Source: Micromonospora sp. DSM 45708
GTDB lineage: Bacteria > Actinomycetota > Actinomycetes > Mycobacteriales > Micromonosporaceae
NCBI RefSeq assembly: GCF_039566955.1
Contig: NZ_CP154796.1
Location: 6,882,001 to 6,946,000 of the forward strand
DNA: 64,000 bases
Direction of reading: 5' to 3'
Of this stretch, positions 46,729-54,318 are shown one piece after another. The notes below the pieces were generated by a model, which made no database searches, was not told where the DNA came from, and saw only the letters and a program-made list of their open reading frames with translations. Both the position numbers and the translations under genes were made by a program. The number at the start of each line of letters is the position of its first letter. Position 1 is the first letter of the stretch.

Positions 46729-49244
46729 CGGGCCACCTCCCCGGCCCCGAACGGCACGAAGACCGTGCCCTGCTCCTCCGGGCCGTCCCAGAGCACCGCA
46801 CGACCCGGCCGGGGATGCCACCACACCGGCCGGTCGAAGAGCCGCTCCAGCCGACCACCCGGCACGTCGGTGACCGCCACGGCGGTGAGCTTGTCCACCT
46901 CGCCCTCGGGCCCCAGCAGCCCGGCCAGCGGCGCCGGCGTACGCCACCAGCCGAGCAGGTGCCGGCCGGCCGGTGGCCCCTCCAGCAGCAGCGACCGCAG
47001 CAGCTCCGGCGGCAACTCGGCGGCGTCCGGCACGTCCAGCCCGAACACCACCAGGTAACCCGGCTCGTCCGCCTCGATGGCCGCCCGCAACCCGCCCGCG
47101 TCGACCGTCTCCACCCGGTGCCGCCCGGCCAGCTCGGCCGCGAGCACGCCGGCCGGCTCCGCCGACCCGTTCGCCAGCGGCGCCAGCACGAACCGCCCCG
47201 CGTCCGGGTGCGCCACCGCCGTGCTGCGCACGGCGGTGACCAGCAGCCGCTCGGCCTCCTCGTCCCGACCCAGCACCGCGAGGTTCCGGCCCGCGGCCGG
47301 CCCGAGCGGCACGGCCACCGTGCTGCGCCGCACGTCCACCGCGCGGCCCAGCAACGCGGCCGGCGCGTGCACCCGCCCGGCCAGCGCGGCCCGGTGCCGC
47401 GGGTCGTTGGCGAGCAGCGGGCGGGCGTAGCCGGCGAACACCACCGGCGGGACCGCCGTCTCCGGCCGGGCCGACCACAGCCGCCGCCGCAGGTCGGTGA
47501 GGACGCCCGGGTCCGCGTACGGGTCCGGGAAGCGGATCATCCGCTCGTGGCCGCGGGTCGCGCCACGCGGACCACCCAGGCCCCCGGCCGTGTTCACCAC
47601 CGCGTTGCCCACCGGCAGGCCGGCCGCCGAGTCGTTCGCCGGCTCCAGCACCGCCGAACCGCCGGGCAGCGCCACCCGCACCGGGAACTGGCCGAGCAGC
47701 GGATCACGCGGACCACCGATGCCCAGGTCACCCTCGCCGGCCAGGACCAGATGGATCCCGTACGCGCGGGCGGCCCGGGCCAGCGCGTCCAGCCGGGCCA
47801 GCAGGTCGGTGGCGAGCCGGTCCCGGTCGCGCAACACCAGCGGGAAATTGTCGATCACGCAGACGATCCGGGGCAGCGGCTGATGCTGACGCAACTCGGC
47901 GTAACGCTGCCCGCCGGCCCGCCGGGACGCCTCCTCGCGGCGGCGCGCCTCCGCCTCCAGCTCACCGAACAGGTCGGCGACGTACTCCCGGTCGGCGGCC
48001 ATCCCGGCGGCGCGGACCTGCGGCACCCAGGAACGGTCCCGCTCGGTCTGGAGGAACTCCACGAACGACTCGCCGTCGCCCAGGTCGGCCAGGTAGAGCA
48101 CCAGCTCGTCCGGGCCGTACCGGGCGGCCAGCCCGAACAGCGCGTCGGTGAGGAACGCCGACCGCCCGGCCTGCGACCGGCCGCTCACCAGCCAGTGCGG
48201 GGTCAGCTCGGTGAACCCGAGACTCACCGGGCGTCCGGCCGCGTCACCGACCGTGGTGCTGAGCCCGTCGGCCGAGCCGTCGGTCCAGAACCCGTCGGCC
48301 GGCAGCAAATCGGCCAGGGCCAGCCGCGACCCGTCCTCCACCTGCCGGGCCAGCCGCCGGCACACCTCGGCGGCCAGCTCGGCCGGCGGATCCTCGTCCA
48401 GGAACACCGGCGAGTTCAACCCGCCGGACGCCTCGACGCCCGGACTGCTGAACCCGGCCGCCGGCGGACCACCCACCAGCGCGTAGGCGGTGCGCACCGT
48501 GAGCGGCGTGGCCCGGGGCAGCGGGACACCGGCCGGCCAGCCGGCGACCACCAGGTGCAACCCGGCCCGGGGACCACGCTCGGCCAGGTCGGCGAGCCGG
48601 TCCGTGTCGGTGGGGACGCTGCCGTCGGGCAGAGCGGCCACCACGAGCAGCAGCGTACGGTCGTGTCCACGTTGCCGGGCGGTGCCGGCGGCCACCCACT
48701 GCTCGGCCTCGGCCAGCACCGCCCGCAGCCCGGCCAGGTCGGTGGCGGGCGGCGGCAGCAGGCCGGCGTCGGCGAGCGCCGCGAACCCCCCGAACGTGTC
48801 ACCCGGGCCCCCGTCGACCACCCGGGCCAGCAACTCGCCCGCCGGGGTGGCCGCGAAGAGACGCAGCAGCAGCGCCCGGAGCAGCCCCGCCACCCGCGGA
48901 TCGGTGACGTCGGCGTCGACGCTGAGGTGGCCGCTGCCGAGCAGCGGCACCAGCGCCGGGAAGCGGGCGTCGTCGAGCGGCGCGGCGTTGCCGACCCGGA
49001 CCCGGGCCGGCGGACCGTCGCCGGGCGGCGTGGCCGGTGTCAGGGTCTCCAGCGCCGCGCCCGCCCAGCCGGGCGCCACCCGCTCGGCCGCCGCGCGCAG
49101 GCGCTCGGCCAGCTCGTACTGCCGGTGGTGGTCGGCGGGGGCGGGCCGGATCTCGTCGAGGATGCCGGCCGCCGCGGTCGCCGCGGCCTCGGCCCTGCGG
49201 TGCAGCGCGGCGGCCCGGCCGGCACGCGCCTTCGGAGTCGCCAC
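46725..49244 (-). CDS. FtsK/SpoIIIE-like ATPase with degenerate Walker A
   Basis: 839 aa from GTG 49244, which has GAGAGG eight bases upstream; ATG 49274 is an alternative. A helical Ala/Arg-rich head (RAGRAAALHRRAEAAATAAAG) is followed by tandem FtsK/SpoIIIE-type folds. The best P-loop, WLVSGRSQAGRSAFL, has Arg361 instead of the catalytic Lys; RIVCVIDNFPLVL is Walker B-like but lacks the usual DE pair. A last domain (RNLAVLGRDEEAERLLVTAV) also lacks a P-loop. The layout resembles EccC ATPase domains. It may be a scaffold or substrate receptor rather than a motor. Sole partner: the downstream coiled-coil membrane protein. Confidence 0.75.
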   Translation of the reverse strand: MATPKARAGRAAALHRRAEAAATAAAGILDEIRPAPADHHRQYELAERLRAAAERVAPGWAGAALETLTPATPPGDGPPARVRVGNAAPLDDARFPALVPLLGSGHLSVDADVTDPRVAGLLRALLLRLFAATPAGELLARVVDGGPGDTFGGFAALADAGLLPPPATDLAGLRAVLAEAEQWVAAGTARQRGHDRTLLLVVAALPDGSVPTDTDRLADLAERGPRAGLHLVVAGWPAGVPLPRATPLTVRTAYALVGGPPAAGFSSPGVEASGGLNSPVFLDEDPPAELAAEVCRRLARQVEDGSRLALADLLPADGFWTDGSADGLSTTVGDAAGRPVSLGFTELTPHWLVSGRSQAGRSAFLTDALFGLAARYGPDELVLYLADLGDGESFVEFLQTERDRSWVPQVRAAGMAADREYVADLFGELEAEARRREEASRRAGGQRYAELRQHQPLPRIVCVIDNFPLVLRDRDRLATDLLARLDALARAARAYGIHLVLAGEGDLGIGGPRDPLLGQFPVRVALPGGSAVLEPANDSAAGLPVGNAVVNTAGGLGGPRGATRGHERMIRFPDPYADPGVLTDLRRRLWSARPETAVPPVVFAGYARPLLANDPRHRAALAGRVHAPAALLGRAVDVRRSTVAVPLGPAAGRNLAVLGRDEEAERLLVTAVRSTAVAHPDAGRFVLAPLANGSAEPAGVLAAELAGRHRVETVDAGGLRAAIEADEPGYLVVFGLDVPDAAELPPELLRSLLLEGPPAGRHLLGWWRTPAPLAGLLGPEGEVDKLTAVAVTDVPGGRLERLFDRPVWWHPRPGRAVLWDGPEEQGTVFVPFGAGEVAR

Positions 49245-49467
49245 CGCGTCCACCTCTCTTCCCGAGGCCGACATCTTCCCCCCGAGCTGTGACGGTAACC
49301 CAGCCGGGAGCCGTCCACCGGGATGTCGGTCGGCGCGGTGAGCTGCGCGCCGGTGAGCAGACTCACCCCGTCGCCGGGCGGCGTCCGCCCGGCGGTTCGC
49401 CACGATCCGCCAGTTCTGAGGCATTGGGTACGCGGCGCGCAGCCGATAGCCTCAGGAGGTGGAATCA

Positions 49468-50028
49468 GTGCAGCCCCCCGCCGGTTCCCAGGTCTCCCGC
49501 GTACCGGCGCAGCGGACCCCGCCGGAGCAGTTGGCGCCCCCCGCGCCCGCTCCGGCTCCGGTCCGCCCCAGGCGCCCGCTGCGCACCGTGCTCGCGGTCG
49601 TCGCCGGCGTGGTGGCGTTGCTCTGCGCGGGCGGCGCAGTCGTCGGCTTCGTGCTGTACGACCGCGCGACCGCACCGGACCGCAGCGCCCCCGATGTGGT
49701 GGTGGACAACTATCTTCGGGCTTACCTGGTAGATCGCAATGACACCAAGGCGGAGGAGTTCTCCTGCTCCTCTGAAGGCGATCTCGATGCGATCCGTGGC
49801 CTTCGTGTCGAAGTGGAGCAGCGCGAGGCGAAATTCGATGTTGTGGTGCGCGTCAACTGGGGTCCGTTAACCGGCATCAAGAACGGTGATGGCGAGTCGG
49901 TAAGTACGACATTGACCATTTCCAGCTCGGCTAACGGACAGACACGAAGCAGCCGGCGGGAGGACTGGGAGTTTCGAGTGGTTGAGCGGGACGGCTGGCG
50001 TGTTTGCGGAGCCAACAAGATCAGCTAG
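49468..50028 (+). CDS. Membrane-anchored protein with chimeric base composition
   Basis: 186 aa from GTG 49468, eight bases after AGGAGG; GTG 49459 lies in that ribosome site. A cytosolic Pro-rich head (about 40 residues) and one membrane helix (VLAVVAGVVALLCAGGAVVGFVLY) lead to an extracellular domain of about 110 residues starting DVVVDNYLRAYL, probably an NTF2/DUF4878-like fold, with two Cys (SCSS and VCGAN) likely paired. From about 49715 onward the DNA turns markedly less GC-rich (TTA, GTA, AAA and AAT-type codons), unlike the first half and all neighbours. Function unknown. It is the only plus-strand gene within the accessory block. Confidence 0.7.
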   Translation: MQPPAGSQVSRVPAQRTPPEQLAPPAPAPAPVRPRRPLRTVLAVVAGVVALLCAGGAVVGFVLYDRATAPDRSAPDVVVDNYLRAYLVDRNDTKAEEFSCSSEGDLDAIRGLRVEVEQREAKFDVVVRVNWGPLTGIKNGDGESVSTTLTISSSANGQTRSSRREDWEFRVVERDGWRVCGANKIS

Positions 50029-50034
50029 CGGTGG

Positions 50035-50634
50035 CTACTCCAGCCAGAGCAGGTGGACCGGCACCTCCAGGGTGGTGGGTGGCTGCCCGCGCCACGCCCA
50101 GCGGTACCACTCCAGCTCGGGTGCCACCCGGACGCAGATGTCGCCGTCCGCGCCGGAGTAGGTCTCGGTGACGGCCCGCAGGTCACGCCGCTCCGCGCCA
50201 CCGTCCACGTGCACCACGCGCCGCCCGGTCACCGCGTCGGCCTCGAAGACGGGGGTCGGCGGCCGGCGGGTGGGCGCGTCGAGCGAGACCAGCCGGATGC
50301 CGGACTCGGCCGGGCCGACCGACGGTCGTCGTCCGCCGACCGTCTCCACCCAGACGCGTTCCACCGGCATCAGCGGCGCGAACACCTCCACCTGCTCGGA
50401 CTCGGCCCGATACCACTCGTGCTCCGGGATGACCGGCACGTAGGTGCGGCTGCCCTGCACCACCCGCTCGTCGGCCCGCAGGTCACCGCGCCAGCCGAGG
50501 CCGGGCAGGCCGACCAGCACCCGGCGGCCGCGCAGCTCGGCCCCACCGGTGGCGGGCACGACCTCGATCGGGCGTGGCGGCAGCGGGGCCCAGTCGGGGC
50601 GGTCCGCGAACGGGTCGGGCAGCGGATTGCTCAT
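50035..50634 (-). CDS. Hypothetical protein at the end of the secretion-like operon
   Basis: 199 aa, ATG 50634, ten bases after the M23 peptidase stop, so it is probably the last gene of the operon. No signal peptide or membrane helix. A Pro-rich start (SNPLPDPFADRPDWAPLPPRP) precedes a beta-rich body with repeated W-Y pairs (IPEHEWYRAESEQVEVFAP and APELEWYRWAWRG) that look like a weak internal duplication. It ends seven bases from the convergent chimeric gene. No family recognised. Confidence 0.6.
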   Translation of the reverse strand: MSNPLPDPFADRPDWAPLPPRPIEVVPATGGAELRGRRVLVGLPGLGWRGDLRADERVVQGSRTYVPVIPEHEWYRAESEQVEVFAPLMPVERVWVETVGGRRPSVGPAESGIRLVSLDAPTRRPPTPVFEADAVTGRRVVHVDGGAERRDLRAVTETYSGADGDICVRVAPELEWYRWAWRGQPPTTLEVPVHLLWLE

Positions 50635-50644
50635 GGCGGCGAGC

Positions 50645-51820
50645 TCATCCGGTCCCGGTGAGGGGCGCACCGCGCTCGCGCATGAACGGCACCGGGTTCT
50701 CCGCACCGTAGCTGGACCGGTCGCTGTCGTGGTGCACCTCGAAGTGCAGGTGCGGGCCGGAGGAGTTGCCGCTGGTGCCGGAGAGCCCGATCACCTCACC
50801 GGCCGCGACCTCCTGACCGGGACGTACCCGGGGCCGTTCGATCATGTGGCAGTAGCGGGTGATGAAGCCACCGGCGTGCAGGATGTCGACGAACCATCCG
50901 CAGCCGCCCTTGTCCGGCCAGCCGTCCCGGTCGCAGTCCCGCCGGCCGGAGTGGTCGGGGTCGCACCTGGCGACCAGCACCCGGCCGGCCGACGCGGCGT
51001 GGATCTCGGTGCGTTTGTCCGCGGCCAGGTCCACGCCGTCGTGGCTCGGGCGGGCATCGGTCCGGAAGCCGGAGACCACCCCGCCGGGCAGCGGCGCGGT
51101 CCAACCGGAGGCGGCGATCCGGGCCCCGGCGGCGGCGTCGCAGACCGCCTTGCCGGCGATCTCCACGGTCCGGGCCGCCCCGCCGGCGAGCGCGTCGACG
51201 ATCCGGCCAGCCAGTTCCTCGTGCTTGGCGTAGGCGTCCGGGAACGCGCTGACCTGGACCCGCTGCGCCACCACGGACAGCGGCCGTTGCTGCCAGTTCG
51301 GCACCTTCACCATTTTCTGGTAGAACTTGCGCGCCGCGTACGACGGCGTCATCCGCTGTTCGACGGTGCCCCAGCCCGGCCGCTGCTGAAACAGGCCCAC
51401 CGAGTCGTGGTCGGCACCGACCCCCTCGTGCGGCAACGCCAGCGACGCCGGCACGCGGCTGTTGGCCAGGTTACGCAGCGCCGACTCCTGCATCGCGGTG
51501 GCCAACGCGATCACCCACCCCCGGGCCGGCACCTTCATGTCCTGACCCGTCTTGATGATGGCGGCGGCGTTACGCAGCTGGCCGTCGCCGTACTCGGCGA
51601 AGCGCGGCATGTCTCCGGTCAGCGTCACCTGGTAGGTGGGGTCGCAGGTCAGGCTGGCGAGCTTCGGGTCCTCCCGATCACCGCCCAGTTCGGTGAGGAA
51701 GAAGGCGGCGGCGCCGCCCACACAGCAGAGCAGGGCGAGTACGCCGGTGACCGCGGTGGCCAGCACGCCGACCCGAACCTTGCGGCGGACCTGCCCGACG
51801 GCCGCCGCTCCGGCGCTCAC
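50645..51820 (-). CDS. Two-domain peptidoglycan hydrolase: transglycosylase-like plus M23 endopeptidase
   Basis: 391 aa, GTG start overlapping the VirB8-like stop (GTGA). One N-terminal membrane helix (GVLATAVTGVLALLCCVGGAAAFFL). The middle part, AAAIIKTGQDMKVPARGWVIALATAMQESALRNL with GLFQQRPGWGT, resembles lysozyme-like/SLT domains (Glu in MQES as candidate catalytic residue). The C-terminal M23 domain has SHDGVDLAA (His, Asp) and SGPHLHFEVH (His), a full LytM zinc site, with GTSGNSSGP. Cell-wall hydrolases of this layout accompany conjugation machines of Gram-positive bacteria (TcpG, TcpI, VirB1 analogues), where they open the wall for the channel. Confidence 0.87.
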   Translation of the reverse strand: MSAGAAAVGQVRRKVRVGVLATAVTGVLALLCCVGGAAAFFLTELGGDREDPKLASLTCDPTYQVTLTGDMPRFAEYGDGQLRNAAAIIKTGQDMKVPARGWVIALATAMQESALRNLANSRVPASLALPHEGVGADHDSVGLFQQRPGWGTVEQRMTPSYAARKFYQKMVKVPNWQQRPLSVVAQRVQVSAFPDAYAKHEELAGRIVDALAGGAARTVEIAGKAVCDAAAGARIAASGWTAPLPGGVVSGFRTDARPSHDGVDLAADKRTEIHAASAGRVLVARCDPDHSGRRDCDRDGWPDKGGCGWFVDILHAGGFITRYCHMIERPRVRPGQEVAAGEVIGLSGTSGNSSGPHLHFEVHHDSDRSSYGAENPVPFMRERGAPLTGTG

Positions 51821-52377
51821 GACCGCTCCCAGTCGACCGCGTCCACCAACCACGGACCGTCCGGAGCGACCAGTTCGAGCCGGAGCGTGCCGTCGTCCAG
51901 CGGGATCATCGCCTCCACGAAGGACTCCGTGCGGGGGCGGAGCGCCGGCGGACCGGTGGTCCGCCGGGCCGGCACGGTTTCCGGGTCGGCGCCGGCCATC
52001 TTCTCCACCAGCGCGGGGGTGGAGAGCGGACGCAACCGGGCCTGCCAGGCCGCACCGGTGCTGCCCGGACCGGCCAGCCAGGCGGTGGTGAACCGCGCGG
52101 CCACCTGCTCGGGGGTGGGCTCACCCGGGCGGGTCCTCGGGGCGACCGCGGCCGGTGGGCTGGACAGCACCCCGTCCTCACCGGCCTCGGGATCCACGGT
52201 GCTGATCGGCTGGGTGGGGCGGACGGCCACTCCGACGCCCGCGTCGCCGGACCCGGCGACCAGTCGGGCCCCGCCGATCACCCCGAAGATGAGGACGGCG
52301 ATCACCAGCGCGATGCCGAGCCGGGACCGGAGGACCCGGGTGAAGAGGAATTCCAGCGCCCGTCGCACCGGTGTCAC
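51817..52377 (-). CDS. VirB8/TcpC-like single-pass membrane protein
   Basis: 186 aa from GTG 52377, overlapping the polytopic protein stop. A short basic cytosolic head, one membrane helix (LGIALVIAVLIFGVIGGARLV), a Pro/Thr-rich linker, then one domain of about 95 residues beginning PTPEQVAARFTTAWLA and ending GPWLVDAVDW, which has the look of an NTF2-like fold. That is the architecture of VirB8 and TcpC in conjugation machines, although TcpC has two such domains. The assignment rests on architecture and operon context, not on strong sequence motifs. Confidence 0.6.
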   Translation of the reverse strand: MTPVRRALEFLFTRVLRSRLGIALVIAVLIFGVIGGARLVAGSGDAGVGVAVRPTQPISTVDPEAGEDGVLSSPPAAVAPRTRPGEPTPEQVAARFTTAWLAGPGSTGAAWQARLRPLSTPALVEKMAGADPETVPARRTTGPPALRPRTESFVEAMIPLDDGTLRLELVAPDGPWLVDAVDWERS

Positions 52378-54317
52378 CTGGCCTCGGAGCGGATCCGCGG
52401 CGCCGGTCGGGCCGCCGGTGCCGTCCCACGGTCCGCTGAGTCCGGACGGTAGACGGCGTAGGAGGGAACCTCCTCGGGCACGTCCGGGTCGGTCCAGGTG
52501 GACGGTGCGCGGCGCGGCCGGGGAGCGGCGGTGGGCCGTCCACCGCTGCGCTCGGCCGGGGGCGCCTCGTCCGGCCGTTCCCGTCCGTCCGGCCGTTCCC
52601 GTTCGACCGCCGTGGCGGCGTGCGCCGGATCCTCGTGCCGGGCCTCCGGTCGGAGACTGCGCTGGTCGGCCGTGACGCCGTGACGCCGGCCGAACGCCGG
52701 CTCGTTGGTGCCGCCGGGCTCGGCCACGTCGAGCCGGGCGGCTACCCGCATGTCCCGGAAGAACCGGCGGTGCCACGAGCCGGCGGAGCTGACCGCCTCG
52801 CTGCTGTCCTTGCCGCCGAGCTGGGTGATCCGTCGGTACGGTCGCAGCAGCAGCCAGCCCACCACCCCGCAGAGCCAGACCAGCACCACCTGGAGCCAGC
52901 CGGGCAGCGTGGCCGTGTTCATGATCAGGTCGACGGCGAAGAGGTAGATGGCGGCGCCGGTGCCGAAGATGGCGATGTTGAAGACGGCGGCCACGACGGC
53001 GTTCGCCAGCCGGCGGAGCCCGGCGCTGGCCGGGCGCATCAGCCCGACCGTGCCGAGGATGGGCGCGGCGATCACCGCCCACCGGAAGATCAGGAAGCCG
53101 AGCAGCACCAGCACCGACGCGGTGAGGTCAAACATGGCGAAGAGCAGCGAGGCCAGCACCGCGATGAAGCCGGCACCGATCCGGTCCATGTCCTTGGTGC
53201 CCTGGAGGTACTCGTACGCCTCCGGATCCTCCGACTTGATCTGCTCGGCGACCCGGGCCCACTGCTGTTGCTTCGCCTTGATGGTGCCTTCGCGGGTGGC
53301 CGGGTTCTGGCGAAGCTTCTCCGCTTCCTCCCATGTCAGTGACTTGGCGTCGTAGAGCGCCTGACCGTACTTCTTGGCGGTTTCGCTGTCCGCGGAGCCG
53401 AGCACGCCGCGCAGCCAGTTGCGGTAGAGCATGGTCTCGGTCGCGGTGTCGCTCGCCCGCACCGCGGGCGGGCGATGGTCCTTGCATGACTCGGGGTTCG
53501 GGTCGTCGCACTGACCGGGAGGGGTGTCCTTCGTGGATGGGCCGACCGCGTCGTGCACCACGCCCAGGGTGGTGATCAGCGTGTTGTCGGCGATGTTCGC
53601 GGACTTCACCGGCCAGGCGGCCAGCGCGGTCACCGCCACCATCACCAGGATCGCCCAGCCGGCAGTGGTCATCGCGTTGCTCATGTCCGACTGGCGGGAG
53701 CGCCAGAGCAGGTAGAGGCCGACCACGCAGATGGTGATGATGCCGAAGACGCTGAACACCTTTTGGTAGACGGCCTTGGTGGCCTGCTCGACCAGTGGGT
53801 CCGCCCAGCGCCACATGGTCCGTGGGTCCCACGCGCGCTCCCGCAACGCGTTCGACGCGCCGATCACCGCGTTGGCGAACATGAATTCGCCGTTCGCCAC
53901 CATGGTGGTGAAGCGGTAGTCCGGGTGGAGCACGGACGAGGCGCAGCCGCCGTCCACGTCGTACGTGGTGTAGCTGTAACCGGCGTACCCGTAGTCGCTG
54001 TAGAGGCCCTTGGGACCGGGCTGCTTGGCGGAGTCGGGTCGGGCCGCGAACCAGCCGGCGAGGCCGGAGTCCGGCGCGCCGGGCACCGGCGCGTTGCGGC
54101 ACTCGACCTGGTCCTCGCTGACCGCCTTGAGCTTGCCCACGCAGGCCCGGAAGTCGGCCTGCCACTCCTTGGTGCTGCACAGCTCGGCCCGCGCCTGGGC
54201 GACCGGGCCGGCCGCGTACGCGGGTGTGGCCCCGATCAGCGGCCAGGAGATCGTGGCCCCGGCGAGTACGCCGAGGGCGATGAGGAGCGCCGTGATCCGT
54301 GCCCGGGCCCTCGCCAT
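52374..54317 (-). CDS. Large polytopic membrane protein, VirB6/TrbL/TcpH-like
   Basis: 647 aa; starts one base after the VirB4-like stop. A signal peptide (ALLIALGVLAGATISWPLIG to AYAAG) precedes an extracellular Cys-containing domain, then about six to seven membrane helices in two groups (residues 185-255 and 385-505) separated by a charged helical domain of about 130 residues. The second group contains FRWAVIAAPILGTVGLMRPAS and IMNTATLPGWLQVVLVWLCG, resembling VirB6/TrbL families. The last 130 residues are Arg/Pro/Glu-rich and probably disordered. Predicted core of the inner-membrane channel. Confidence 0.75.
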   Translation of the reverse strand: MARARARITALLIALGVLAGATISWPLIGATPAYAAGPVAQARAELCSTKEWQADFRACVGKLKAVSEDQVECRNAPVPGAPDSGLAGWFAARPDSAKQPGPKGLYSDYGYAGYSYTTYDVDGGCASSVLHPDYRFTTMVANGEFMFANAVIGASNALRERAWDPRTMWRWADPLVEQATKAVYQKVFSVFGIITICVVGLYLLWRSRQSDMSNAMTTAGWAILVMVAVTALAAWPVKSANIADNTLITTLGVVHDAVGPSTKDTPPGQCDDPNPESCKDHRPPAVRASDTATETMLYRNWLRGVLGSADSETAKKYGQALYDAKSLTWEEAEKLRQNPATREGTIKAKQQQWARVAEQIKSEDPEAYEYLQGTKDMDRIGAGFIAVLASLLFAMFDLTASVLVLLGFLIFRWAVIAAPILGTVGLMRPASAGLRRLANAVVAAVFNIAIFGTGAAIYLFAVDLIMNTATLPGWLQVVLVWLCGVVGWLLLRPYRRITQLGGKDSSEAVSSAGSWHRRFFRDMRVAARLDVAEPGGTNEPAFGRRHGVTADQRSLRPEARHEDPAHAATAVERERPDGRERPDEAPPAERSGGRPTAAPRPRRAPSTWTDPDVPEEVPSYAVYRPDSADRGTAPAARPAPRIRSEAR

Positions 54318-54318
54318 G

